NCBI GenBank assembly: GCA_964459495.1
Contig: CAYWNK010000005.1
Location: 8,701-72,700, forward strand
DNA length: 64,000 bases
DNA from: CAYWNK01 sp964459495
GTDB lineage: Bacteria; Planctomycetota; UBA1135; GCA-002686595
Direction of reading: 5' to 3'
A program made the translations under genes and the position numbers. The notes beneath the pieces were generated by a model. The model saw nothing but the letters and a program-made list of their open reading frames with translations. It ran no database searches and was not told the DNA's origin. Shown here one piece after another: positions 53,797 through 62,910 of the stretch. The first letter of the stretch is position 1. Each line of letters begins with the position of its first letter.

Positions 53797-55704
53797 ATGA
53801 ACGCACAATCCCCCGACCTCAGCCCCTTTCTCGCCCACCGCAGCTTCGTTCGGAATCTCGCCGCCAGCCTGCTCCGTGATCCTCCCGAGATCGATGATGT
53901 GGAGCAAGAGACCTGGATCTCGGCGATGCGCAGCCCACAGGATGAGGTTCGCGATCCGCGCAGCTGGTTGCGCAAGGTCGTTCAGAACCACGTCCGGAAC
54001 CGGGTTCGACAGGGGCGCCGAGATCGAAGACGTGAACAGGAGTCCGCACGAACGGAGGCCGTAGACGCCGAGACGCTTGCTTTGGAACGGATGGAGACCG
54101 CCCGGAAGCTCGTCTCGATCGTGATGAAGATGTCCGAGCCCAACCGCACGACGATTCTCCTACGCTTCTACGAGGGCCACAGTCTGCGCGAGGCTGCGGA
54201 GCGTCTCGGGCTGGGGCTCGCCGTCGTCAAGGGTCGTCAGCAGCGCGGCATGGCGGAGCTGCGGAACGCGCTCGGCAGGGATGGCCAGCGCAGCGCCGAG
54301 GACTGGCGTAGGGATCTAGCTGCCCTGGTGGCCGCACCCGCGCCCGTGAAGGGGCTGCTTGCCACAGCAGCCCCATGGCTCCTCGCCGCCGGTCTGACAG
54401 GCGCCATGGCCGCAGGGCTGGCGCTGTCGCCCTGGGCCCAGGCCGACCTGGACGCCATCCCGACCGCGCACCGCGACGCTACACTCGAGCACAAAGTGGA
54501 TCTGGCATCCGTCCCCGGAATGCTCGGGGCCCCGAACGATCCCCCTAGGCTGCTGGCAAGGGCGAGCACCCGCCGGGGTCCAGCGGCTTCCGGCGAGATC
54601 ACTCTGCGCATTGGCGACGCCTTCGTCTTCGGTGAGGATCAAGTGAGGCCTGATGGCGACCGCTCCCAGCTGGACCTCTACGTTCAGGACATTCGCCACG
54701 GCGTTTCCCTAGGCACCCTAGCCGGCGGGGTCGAACCAGCGCTGCCGCTGTCTTCGATCGGGCTCCCGACCGAGCCGAAGGCCCTCATGGCCCTTCTCCA
54801 GAGCGCTCCCTTGGAATTGCCAAAGCGCGACCTTTGGCTACTCGAACAATGCACCGTCGACCGCCCGGGAATCGGACTCGCGATGAGCAGGCAAGGGCAA
54901 GCCTATCGCCTGTGCCTCCTCGAGCTAGACGGCCATCCCGAGGCCTTGCAGCGCACCGTCCGAATCGCCTACGAGCCAGTGCCATCCGTAGAAGGCGGCG
55001 GCGTCCTGAATGTGCCCCCAACGCAGGGGAAGCCAGGGGAAGCTCCCCTCGCCGCTCTGCGGGAGGCCCTGCGCATCGGGTCTCTGATCCCCGGCGATAG
55101 CTTCTCCCGCTATATGGCCGGCGACTACGCGGCGGTTGCGGACCTCGCTGACGGGACAAAGCTCAAAAAAGAAGCCTGCGTCGTGTTGACCGGGGAACTG
55201 AACGGACCAGTGCTCCTCCACGAGAGAAGCGCACTCTTTGCAGTGAATGGGATCGGACCCAGGGGGTCCATCGACCTGAATGCCCGCGGAGCCATCGGGG
55301 TTCAGGGCCCCATGTACGGCCAAATCGACATCCGCAAGTATGGGTACGTCTATCTCGATGGTCCGATGGAAGGCACCTTAGACCTGGATTCCTACGCCAC
55401 CGTAGTCCTTGAACGAGGCCTAGCTGGGACCCTGAAACTGCGGAGCTACGGCGACATCCTGATCCGCGGCCGAATCACTGGCACCATCGATGCAGAGGGC
55501 TCCTGCTGGAGCACGATCTACCTCGACAACACCTACACTGAGGCAGAACTCATCGCCATGGGCGAGAAAGCAGCAGCGGACATGGATCAGATCACCCTCC
55601 ACGTGCGCGTTGCAGATTTAGCCGACGGAGAGCACGAGGGAATCGGCACGTGGCGCAAGGTCATCGTCGGCGATCCCATCTGGGAATCGCTTGCGAAGCG
55701 ATGA
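53797..55704 (+). CDS. ECF sigma factor fused to a TM helix and beta-helical outer domain
   Basis: 635 aa from ATG 53797. Region 2 (FLAHRSFVRNLAASLLRDPP, then DDVEQETWISAMRSPQ) and region 4 (SEPNRTTILLRFYEGHSLRE, AERLGLGLAVVKGRQQRGMA) are clear in the first 160 residues. A transmembrane helix follows (about 186-210, WLLAAGLTGAMAAGLALSPW). The last 170 residues alternate short repeats (GPRGSIDLNARGAIGVQGPM, YGQIDIRKYGYVYLDGPMEG), the pattern of a bactofilin-like or parallel beta-helix. The sigma part is thus tethered to the membrane with a likely outer sensor, an unusual one-piece design. Release by proteolysis is possible. Confidence 0.8.
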   Translation: MNAQSPDLSPFLAHRSFVRNLAASLLRDPPEIDDVEQETWISAMRSPQDEVRDPRSWLRKVVQNHVRNRVRQGRRDRRREQESARTEAVDAETLALERMETARKLVSIVMKMSEPNRTTILLRFYEGHSLREAAERLGLGLAVVKGRQQRGMAELRNALGRDGQRSAEDWRRDLAALVAAPAPVKGLLATAAPWLLAAGLTGAMAAGLALSPWAQADLDAIPTAHRDATLEHKVDLASVPGMLGAPNDPPRLLARASTRRGPAASGEITLRIGDAFVFGEDQVRPDGDRSQLDLYVQDIRHGVSLGTLAGGVEPALPLSSIGLPTEPKALMALLQSAPLELPKRDLWLLEQCTVDRPGIGLAMSRQGQAYRLCLLELDGHPEALQRTVRIAYEPVPSVEGGGVLNVPPTQGKPGEAPLAALREALRIGSLIPGDSFSRYMAGDYAAVADLADGTKLKKEACVVLTGELNGPVLLHERSALFAVNGIGPRGSIDLNARGAIGVQGPMYGQIDIRKYGYVYLDGPMEGTLDLDSYATVVLERGLAGTLKLRSYGDILIRGRITGTIDAEGSCWSTIYLDNTYTEAELIAMGEKAAADMDQITLHVRVADLADGEHEGIGTWRKVIVGDPIWESLAKR

Positions 55705-55918
55705 CAGGCTTCACGGTGTTGGGGTATGTGGGACTCAGGACCCAAGTGCGCGTATCACTTGACAAATCCGGGGCACTGTGGTGACTCGTAGGAGTCCATT
55801 GATTCACTGATTCTCCTTCTTCCACTGACGCTCTATGCTTGAGTTTTAAGAGCTCTTTGCGCGCCGCGATCCGTACAGCACGTTTGCTACAGCACTTGCC
55901 AAACCAGCCACTGAGGAT

Positions 55919-56491
55919 GTGACCGCTCTTGCACGGGGTCTTCGCGGGCTGGCGCGAGCCGATCATCAGCAGGTCCTTCGCGACCTGCGGGATTCTCGGC
56001 CTGGCCTTGACGTTCGCTGGTTGACCTTGTTTGCCACAGAATCCGAGGCGTACCTCGCAGATCTTCATGGCGTCCATGACATGGTTACGGCCCACATTGC
56101 TCTGGCTCTCCCAACGCTGCGAACCGATGAAGGCTTCGCTCCATGGCTCCACGAGCAAGCCGCAACAGCAGTGCGCGCCCTCGTAGCCGAGGACGCCGAG
56201 CATGCGCGCAAGAAGGCGGAAGTCCCGTTCCCACTGTCGGATCACTTCGCTTCTATCCATGAAGTCTTCGATATCCCGCTGGAGAACCTGCGCCCCGCGG
56301 CAGCCTGCATCAACGATCTTCCCAGGGAGCAGCGCATTCCCCTGGTACGGATCTTCCTTCAGGCGATCCAGCCCGGACAGGTCGTGCTGGAGCTAGGAAC
56401 GCCCTTGTTGCAGGTCCTTGAGGACGCCAAGGCAGGCATTCGGGAACTCCAGAACCAAGGGATCAACAAGCTGCCCGGAGACGGCGAGTGA
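55919..56491 (+). CDS. Unknown helical protein
   Basis: 190 aa, GTG start at 55919. It is mostly helical (LARGLRGLARADHQQVLRDL, HEQAATAVRALVAEDAEHAR) and ends with GQVVLELGTPLLQVLEDAKA. No domain is recognised. Its stop overlaps the next start (GTGA, 56488-56491). A minus-strand frame across the same DNA (55661-56260) is rejected because it lacks protein-like quality. The preceding 214 bp (55705-55918) have no gene and should hold its promoter. Confidence 0.5.
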   Translation: MTALARGLRGLARADHQQVLRDLRDSRPGLDVRWLTLFATESEAYLADLHGVHDMVTAHIALALPTLRTDEGFAPWLHEQAATAVRALVAEDAEHARKKAEVPFPLSDHFASIHEVFDIPLENLRPAAACINDLPREQRIPLVRIFLQAIQPGQVVLELGTPLLQVLEDAKAGIRELQNQGINKLPGDGE

Positions 56492-57399
56492 AGCCCGGCC
56501 TGGACTCCTACCTGGATGAATTGATCCAGCTCGCAAGAGAGGACAAGGGGCTAGCTATGTCGTCCCCGCCGCCCCATGCGATCAGGAGGAGCCCCTATTC
56601 CTGGCCCATAGGGCAGAGCACTGGGACCATTGCGGCCGACCCCTCGGAAGAGAAGGATCTGATCTCCAGGGCCGTCTCAGCGCGTCTTGCACGCCTGTGG
56701 CTCGATACCCTGTACGAATCCCCGTTTGGCAGCCTCTACGTTTCGCCGAAGAGTCCAGCGCGGGATTCACGATCAGAGGCAAGGTTTCGCGAGCTAGCAA
56801 GCCAATGGGAGGCTGTCAGCCACTCAGGAGTACAGATAGCAGATCGACTCGTCCCGGCCCTACGCCGATGGACATCCCGCGCCATCCCTTCGCATGTCTT
56901 CCTGCTGAGCGCATTTGAAACGATCCAGCAAAGATCCAATTGTGGCCTCGCTAGAATCATTCAGTCCAATGCGCACGCCCTCCGCGGAGACTGGTGGAAG
57001 GCGGCTGTAACGGCACAAAGTGCACTCACCAACTACTCGTCGACGTGGGATGCCTATGTGTCTCTGCTGGCTTCCAGTGGATTCTTGCTCGCCGGAGCTC
57101 CGGCCCAGAGCATTCGAGTTCTTCGGGGTATCGACGACCCAAGGCACTCCCTCGCAGTCAACACCCTAAAGCTGATTGCGTCGTCCCGCCTGCGCAACCG
57201 CAGGCTACTTGCCGAGGCGAACTATCACCTTGGTGAGCTTGGAGCAGAATCGGATGAGCAGATCGAACGCTCTGCCGAAAGACGCCTTGCTAGATCCAAG
57301 CTTGGCTTGCATCAATCCCCGGCTCCCTACGGAGCCGTCCCCGAATTTCGAGGAATGGAACTATGCCGCTCAGCACGGCGACTTCTCCTATGGACCTGA
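56488..57399 (+). CDS. Unknown protein with TPR-like helices
   Basis: 303 aa, GTG start overlapping the previous stop. It begins KPGLDSYLDELIQLARED. The second half has helix pairs (ALRGDWWKAAVTAQSALTNY, GFLLAGAPAQSIRVLRGIDD, RLLAEANYHLGELGAESDEQ) with TPR-like spacing. It has no signal peptide. It overlaps the next small gene by 10 bp, suggesting an operon. Confidence 0.5.
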   Translation: MKPGLDSYLDELIQLAREDKGLAMSSPPPHAIRRSPYSWPIGQSTGTIAADPSEEKDLISRAVSARLARLWLDTLYESPFGSLYVSPKSPARDSRSEARFRELASQWEAVSHSGVQIADRLVPALRRWTSRAIPSHVFLLSAFETIQQRSNCGLARIIQSNAHALRGDWWKAAVTAQSALTNYSSTWDAYVSLLASSGFLLAGAPAQSIRVLRGIDDPRHSLAVNTLKLIASSRLRNRRLLAEANYHLGELGAESDEQIERSAERRLARSKLGLHQSPAPYGAVPEFRGMELCRSARRLLLWT

Positions 57400-57566
57400 G
57401 ACTCGGTACGTTCGTGTTGTCTGCAGTCATGGCCCTCGCTGTCCATGGGATCGGGAGCCCCGCCAGCCAAAACCCAGGCGGAGGCGAAATCCCCCAGTTC
57501 AAGAGGAAGACCATTCCGCCGGGTGGGTCCAATCCACCTGTTCAAGCCCCGCCTCCCCCCTTGTAG
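57390..57566 (+). CDS. Small Pro-rich secreted protein
   Basis: 58 aa from ATG 57390; a longer frame starts at 57363. The signal peptide LRLGTFVLSAVMALAVHGIG is followed by a Gly/Pro-rich tail ending PPVQAPPPPL. It overlaps its upstream neighbour by 10 bp and ends 2 nt before the next gene, so it belongs to the operon. It may be a small envelope partner. Confidence 0.5.
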   Translation: MDLRLGTFVLSAVMALAVHGIGSPASQNPGGGEIPQFKRKTIPPGGSNPPVQAPPPPL

Positions 57567-57568
57567 TC

Positions 57569-60500
57569 ATGCTTGGTCCGAGCAAGCCCCTGTTGGTCGG
57601 AGCAACGATCCTTGGATTCTTCATCGCCCTGGTGCTTTGGCTTCGTGAACCCAGGCTGGATTCGGCAACCCCGATTGGTCGCACTTCACACACCGATGTG
57701 CATACGGATCCAGTCATTTGGCCGAAGAAGCGCCCTGAGACAACGGAGGCTTCGAATGCCGATGGAGGACGTCAGGGACTCCGCACCCGCGCAACCGGGA
57801 TCGGCTTAGGGAAACAGTCAATTGGAGTTAACTGCTCCGAGGTCAACACCGGCGACCTTCAGGCAGTCTCAATCCACGAGGACCTGGCTGGCGCCCGACC
57901 GAGTCAAGCGCCCTGGGGAAAGCCTAGAACTCTAGTAGAAGAGTCGAACACCGATGTGTTCGTCGACCTTCCTCAGGCGGAAATTGGTCTTCTGTTCGGC
58001 CCCCATGTGAAGCCCCTGGTGCTTCGCACAACTCCCGCGCCCGAGTCCCCGCCGAAACTGCAGCCCGGAAGTCCCACTACAGTGCGGCTTCAGGGACTAG
58101 ACGAGCAGGCATCCCATCCCATCGTTGTGACGATCACGGGCCTCTTCTATGCGCCCGACCATCCTGGGGTGTGCATACCGTGGAGATGGACTATCGACGC
58201 GACCTCTAGCGAGATCCCGATTCCAACGGTTCCGGGCGAGAGCATGCTCACAATTGCCCAGGGAACAAAGAAGGCTGTCTGGATCGGTGAGCTCCCGGTC
58301 CCCGCAGGATCCCTGACCCTAGACCTAAGACCCACGTATTCCGCAGGTGGCAGGGTCGCCAACTATCCCAGTAGCACCGACGAACCGGTCAGCGTTACCG
58401 CCCGGTTGATCGAAGCCGATGTCGATCGTGTGGTCGGCCGGGCGAGTGTCGGTCCAGATGGCGCCTGGAAGATGGAGGGCATTCCATGGATTTCCGAGCA
58501 ACCCTATTGGTTCCGGCTAGATTGCCAAACTGCCGTCCCAAGTGAATCTCGTGTGGTACCAGGCCCTCCATCGACAAACGCGGTCGTCAGCCTCAGGTGG
58601 GACCCGGGTCAACTTCAGCGACTCAAGGTACTCGACGTTAGCGGAACGCCTGTCGTCGGAGTCGGTGTAAAAATGCAGTGGCAAGATGGTGAAGACTGGA
58701 TTTCAGCCTATGCGAGATCTGGTCCTGAGGGCTCTGTCCGCATCCACCACGTTCCAGAAGCTTCAGCGTACTTCCGGATCCTATCGGACGACTACGCTTC
58801 CGATGCACAAGGTCCCTGGCAGGTCCCCACCCACGAAAGCCGAACCCTGCAGCTGGTGGCAGTACGGACCACCACGCTTGCTGGGAGGCTAGTCCCCAAA
58901 TCACTAACGACCGAGGGGTTCTCGGTGTCGTACTGGAGCCCCCATGGGGCCCCGATAACAAAGAGCTTTGGTCCCGATGCGCAGGGTTTCTTTGAGATCA
59001 CCAAGGTACGACGCGGCGCGATCTCCTTGGTTGCGAGATGCCCGAATGGCTCGACTTCCGCAGAAATCAAAGAGATAGACCCCGGCATGCTGGACGGAGA
59101 CTTGGTCGAGATTGGCCTGATACCACCGATCTCAGCAAGCGGTCGGGTTGTAGATCATGTATCTGGAGAAGGAATCGTGGGCGCCGCCGTGGAAGTGCTT
59201 TGGATAACAAACAACGGGTACTCGCTCGGCAGCCTAGGTCAGCCGCTGCTCACAGGATCTGGCGGCTACTTTCACGACTTGCGGGTCCCAACGGGTGAAG
59301 CCTCTGTACTGGTCAAAGCGGCGGGCATGGCAAATGGGATCCAGCCCCACGTGTTTCCCCGATTGGCTCCTGGTCCACTCCCAGAGATTCGACTTCAACC
59401 GCTCCAAGCCTTGACCCTTCGACTCATCGGTGCGGTGGACTATCTGGATCGGTATCAGTTCATTCAGGAGTCGATCGCGGGCACCACCACCAGCCACTTC
59501 TCTGAGAACGGGACCCTGCACTTTCCTGCCTGCGCCCCTACGCCCTACAACTATGTCACCATTGAGACGCCCTTCGGCAGCATCTTCAATGTGGTCGTCC
59601 GGCTAGCTAGCGGCAAGGAGTGGGACATTTCGATCCCCGTCAAGGCCGAGCAGTCCTACCGAGTTGACTACGCATCCGTCGTAGCCGCCGGTCACATGGG
59701 GCCGTACTACATCCGCACGACATATACCGACGCAAAGGGCGTTGAGATCAATCACACCCGGCCGGCTACTGCGGACAACCATGAGTACTTGCTCAACGAC
59801 ATCCCCACAGGCATCGTCACCATTGCCCTGCATAGCTCAGGGAATTGGGTTGCTTCGCGCTCCGTCGACTTGCGAAAGGAAACGAGTGATCGCATCACAC
59901 TAGAACCAAGCAAGCCGAGAGGGCGCATTCGAGTTATCGGGACAGAATCCGTTCCGCTGACCTACGCAGCAACACAGATCGCGTCCCACCGAAGCAATGG
60001 CCATGGAATATCGGTCTTTCGCAAGACAAACGGCGACCTCGAGCTCTTTGCGATCGACCTTGGCCCAGCAGTGCTCTCCGTGCGCAGTGACTTCCACCCC
60101 ATGATGTTGTTCACAACCGAATGCGTCGTCGTGGATGACCCAGAATCCTCAGTCGAGGTTTCGGCAGTGCACGATGGGGTGCTGCGATTCGAGACTTGGC
60201 TACCCTCCGGCGCCCCCGCCACGGCACGCCTAGTGGTTCATCCCAAGATCGCACCCGATTCGAAACTGGAGCTGATCAGCAGCGGTTCTGGCTCGCAGGC
60301 CGATGTCCTGGTCACGGCCGGGTTCTATGGATGGACCCTCGATTCTCCGCAGTATTGGCCGAGTTCAGGAACCGTCGAAGTCCAATCAGGGACCGAGAAG
60401 GTCAGTGTTACGGTCCGGCGACCGGGGCTCGTCGAACTCACAGGCCCTGCTTCCACGGACCTGGTCGTATGGTCCGAAGACGATGAGCAAGCCGTCACGA

Positions 60501-60676
60501 CCTGGCAGGATCTGGTCCCCGAGCTAGCTGTCACTCGGACCTCCTCCAACGGCAAGCTAAGCCTGAAGCTACCCGAAGGACCATTTAGGGTGTGGCCTGC
60601 GAGCGTTGGGCCATCCGCAGCGGTGCCCTTCGTCGTTGTAGCCAGTGGCACAGTCGCCGTGCAGGTTCAGCCTTAA
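57569..60676 (+). CDS. Membrane-anchored protein with carboxypeptidase-regulatory-like domains
   Basis: 1035 aa from ATG 57569; the frame goes back to 57176 but overlaps other genes. The N-terminal anchor is LLVGATILGFFIALVLWLRE. The large outer part has repeated beta-sandwich pieces such as SASGRVVDHVSGEGIVGAAV and GTPVVGVGVKMQWQDGEDW, characteristic of CarboxypepD_reg-like modules, and FEITKVRRGAISLVARCPN. It is probably a surface protein with a structural role. It closes the operon that starts at 55919. Confidence 0.7.
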   Translation: MLGPSKPLLVGATILGFFIALVLWLREPRLDSATPIGRTSHTDVHTDPVIWPKKRPETTEASNADGGRQGLRTRATGIGLGKQSIGVNCSEVNTGDLQAVSIHEDLAGARPSQAPWGKPRTLVEESNTDVFVDLPQAEIGLLFGPHVKPLVLRTTPAPESPPKLQPGSPTTVRLQGLDEQASHPIVVTITGLFYAPDHPGVCIPWRWTIDATSSEIPIPTVPGESMLTIAQGTKKAVWIGELPVPAGSLTLDLRPTYSAGGRVANYPSSTDEPVSVTARLIEADVDRVVGRASVGPDGAWKMEGIPWISEQPYWFRLDCQTAVPSESRVVPGPPSTNAVVSLRWDPGQLQRLKVLDVSGTPVVGVGVKMQWQDGEDWISAYARSGPEGSVRIHHVPEASAYFRILSDDYASDAQGPWQVPTHESRTLQLVAVRTTTLAGRLVPKSLTTEGFSVSYWSPHGAPITKSFGPDAQGFFEITKVRRGAISLVARCPNGSTSAEIKEIDPGMLDGDLVEIGLIPPISASGRVVDHVSGEGIVGAAVEVLWITNNGYSLGSLGQPLLTGSGGYFHDLRVPTGEASVLVKAAGMANGIQPHVFPRLAPGPLPEIRLQPLQALTLRLIGAVDYLDRYQFIQESIAGTTTSHFSENGTLHFPACAPTPYNYVTIETPFGSIFNVVVRLASGKEWDISIPVKAEQSYRVDYASVVAAGHMGPYYIRTTYTDAKGVEINHTRPATADNHEYLLNDIPTGIVTIALHSSGNWVASRSVDLRKETSDRITLEPSKPRGRIRVIGTESVPLTYAATQIASHRSNGHGISVFRKTNGDLELFAIDLGPAVLSVRSDFHPMMLFTTECVVVDDPESSVEVSAVHDGVLRFETWLPSGAPATARLVVHPKIAPDSKLELISSGSGSQADVLVTAGFYGWTLDSPQYWPSSGTVEVQSGTEKVSVTVRRPGLVELTGPASTDLVVWSEDDEQAVTTWQDLVPELAVTRTSSNGKLSLKLPEGPFRVWPASVGPSAAVPFVVVASGTVAVQVQP

Positions 60677-60984
60677 CGGGCCGGATCGAAGGGGTACGCC
60701 ATGGCTAAGGCCGGGGCGCGAAGGCCCCGCTGCGCTCGGCGGGCGGAAAGCGCTCCTCGAGCTCTGCGGCCCCTAGGTCGCTCCCTTCTCCCAAGAGGGT
60801 GAACGACCTCAACCACCTCGCCGGCCTACCGCGCACCGCCGGTGGCGACCTGGCCGTCGTCATCCGAACAAGAGTCTGGGCGCAGTCGCGGGAACGGCTG
60901 CGGCAGGACCGAGACCGGCAAGACCGCCGCCCCGAGGCTCGCGGGCGGCCTGCGCCTCCCAGCCTTCCGCGCGCATGCCCTGGG
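60677..60984. other. Convergent intergenic region
   Basis: About 308 bp with no gene. GGGGCGCGAAGGCCCCGC (60714-60731) contains a small GC-rich hairpin, GGGGC/GCCCC, which might end transcription, but no T-run follows. Confidence 0.4.
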
Positions 60985-62736
60985 CTAGTCCTTCTTTCCG
61001 CCGCCGTCCTGATCTGCGTTGGGATCGATGTGGACGGTGAGAGAGATGTCCTGGGAGCCGACCGTCACGCCCTCCAGGTAGGTGGGCAGGTAGCCTTTGC
61101 GGCGAGCCACGAGGCGCAGGGGTGCGGCGGCAACGTCTCCGTACAGAATGAAATCGCCGTCCACCTCCGTTTGGTCGCCAAGACCAGGGATCGGCTCCCA
61201 GTCTCCCCCGCCGCTGGCGTCACGCTCCATGTTGACAACCACAGAAGGCAGCGGATTGCCCTCCACACCGTAGACCACCCCTGAGAGGACAAAGGGCTTG
61301 CCTTCAAACAGAATGTCGCCGAGATCGTTCTCGCCAGGAGAGACGACGTAGGCCAGGTCGTGACTCGCCACCACGGGTTGGCCCACGGCAGACTGGGGAA
61401 TCCAAAAGGACGCTATGCGCGAGGTGCCGGGCTCCCATCGCTGCCAGGGCTCCTGCACTCGCAGGCGGAACCGGCCCTGACTGTCGGCCGTAAAGCCCAG
61501 GCTCTTGCTGGCCTCCCCGCCCACGATCACCTTGAGAGAACCAGCAGCCAGAGCGATCGCGCCCCCGTCGGGGCCGATGCAGCGGCCGGTGAGCAGACGG
61601 TGCCGGGCATCCCAAACCACATCGACCTGGTGCAACTGGTCAGCGACCGGCGGTCCCTCGACCCTAAAGACCTGGTCCGCCAGCTCGCCCCCGCCGCTGA
61701 GCTGGATCTCCATCGGCAAACCGACCTCCACCCAGTTCAAGGTGAGCTGACCGTTCTTCAGAACGTGGCGCTTAGCCAACTGGAAACGCAGGCTGCCCGG
61801 CGCATTTCCCGGCACGCTGCGGCCCATCGAGAGGGTCATGGCCGTCGAGTGCCGCTCGCCTTCCCCATTCAGCACATGGATCTGCATCGGAGCCGCGGGC
61901 GGGAGGTTCAGCTCGAGCACCCGGTCCGGTAGAGCCCCGGCCACAATCGGCAATTCCTCGGGACTTGCGACAGGCAGGTCCAGCGCCACGTGGAAGGCCG
62001 CTTCCGCTCCGGCTGCCTCCAGCTGTGCGGCAAGGGCCGGAAACGCAGCCTCACCGTTTCCCATCGTCACTCGCTTGGTCAGCGCGCGAACCGAATTGCC
62101 GGCGCGGGTGAAGACCGCGACGGGCACGCTTGCTGCGGGCATGCCGCGGAAGTCGAGCACCCTCACTCGCAGATCGATCACGGGTCGCATTCGAACAACG
62201 ATGGGCCCCGACACCGGACCGACCCAGTCGGCTTCCCCTTGGTGGCCGGAACCCTGGGCCAGCACCGCCCCACTGGAGGCCCTCGGCACCTGCACCTCGC
62301 CCAGACTGTCGGTCCGGTAGACGGTACCGTGCTCCCGAACGTACTCGGCCCGCTTGCTTGCCGAGCGGAACGCCTCCTGCCACTCGGTCGCCGGCCGGCC
62401 GCCTCGATCCAGCAGCCATACGTCGACCTCCCCCATCGGGGCCTTTCCGCCAGCATCGCGCACCGAGATAGTCAGGACTTTGGTGCGCGTCCCCCCTTCG
62501 GACGCTTGATCCAAGTCCCCTTGGATCGCGCTGCGCGTCCCGCCCAACTCGGAAGCAGCAACGCCTCCGTCGAGCCCAGATGATCCCACGAACACCGCAT
62601 CGCTGCTGGAGTCCACGGTCCCCTCCGTCCCCCCTTCCCCAACCAGCGTGTCAGGCCCCGCACCGATCCCGCCTACGTTGAGGACAAGGACCAGGGAGCC
62701 GACGACCAGGACGAGGAGCGCGATCCACTTGAGCAT
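60985..62736 (-). CDS. Membrane-anchored carboxypeptidase-regulatory-like protein
   Basis: 583 aa. The N-terminal anchor is LKWIALLVLVVGSLVLVLNV. A Gly/Ser/Thr linker follows, then beta-rich modules (LTISVRDAGGKAPMGEVDVW, LRVRVLDFRGMPAASVPVAV) and a clear C-terminal CarboxypepD_reg-like unit (FVLSGVVYGVEGNPLPSVVV, GYLPTYLEGVTVGSQDISLT). It has the same general architecture as the 1035-aa protein it converges with, so they may act in the same surface layer. Confidence 0.75.
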   Translation of the reverse strand: MLKWIALLVLVVGSLVLVLNVGGIGAGPDTLVGEGGTEGTVDSSSDAVFVGSSGLDGGVAASELGGTRSAIQGDLDQASEGGTRTKVLTISVRDAGGKAPMGEVDVWLLDRGGRPATEWQEAFRSASKRAEYVREHGTVYRTDSLGEVQVPRASSGAVLAQGSGHQGEADWVGPVSGPIVVRMRPVIDLRVRVLDFRGMPAASVPVAVFTRAGNSVRALTKRVTMGNGEAAFPALAAQLEAAGAEAAFHVALDLPVASPEELPIVAGALPDRVLELNLPPAAPMQIHVLNGEGERHSTAMTLSMGRSVPGNAPGSLRFQLAKRHVLKNGQLTLNWVEVGLPMEIQLSGGGELADQVFRVEGPPVADQLHQVDVVWDARHRLLTGRCIGPDGGAIALAAGSLKVIVGGEASKSLGFTADSQGRFRLRVQEPWQRWEPGTSRIASFWIPQSAVGQPVVASHDLAYVVSPGENDLGDILFEGKPFVLSGVVYGVEGNPLPSVVVNMERDASGGGDWEPIPGLGDQTEVDGDFILYGDVAAAPLRLVARRKGYLPTYLEGVTVGSQDISLTVHIDPNADQDGGGKKD

Positions 62737-62910
62737 GTGCGAAGATTCATCGGGGCCGGTTAGGGCCCCACAACAGGGCCGCAGAACGGTGATCGGGGGG
62801 AAGGGCGAGGACCGCCTTGCCCAAGCCCCATCCTACCGATCCACCCCGCACGGAGAACCAGCAGCCCCGCCCCGATTCGGGAGCGGCACCGCCCTCCTGC
62901 TCCGTCCCAG
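62737..62910. other. Gap between two minus-strand genes
   Basis: 174 bp, no gene; should hold the promoter of the 62736 gene. Confidence 0.35.

Noticed and set aside
55661..56260. 199-aa minus-strand frame
   Set aside because: It overlaps the sigma fusion's end and a coupled plus-strand gene; no family signs.
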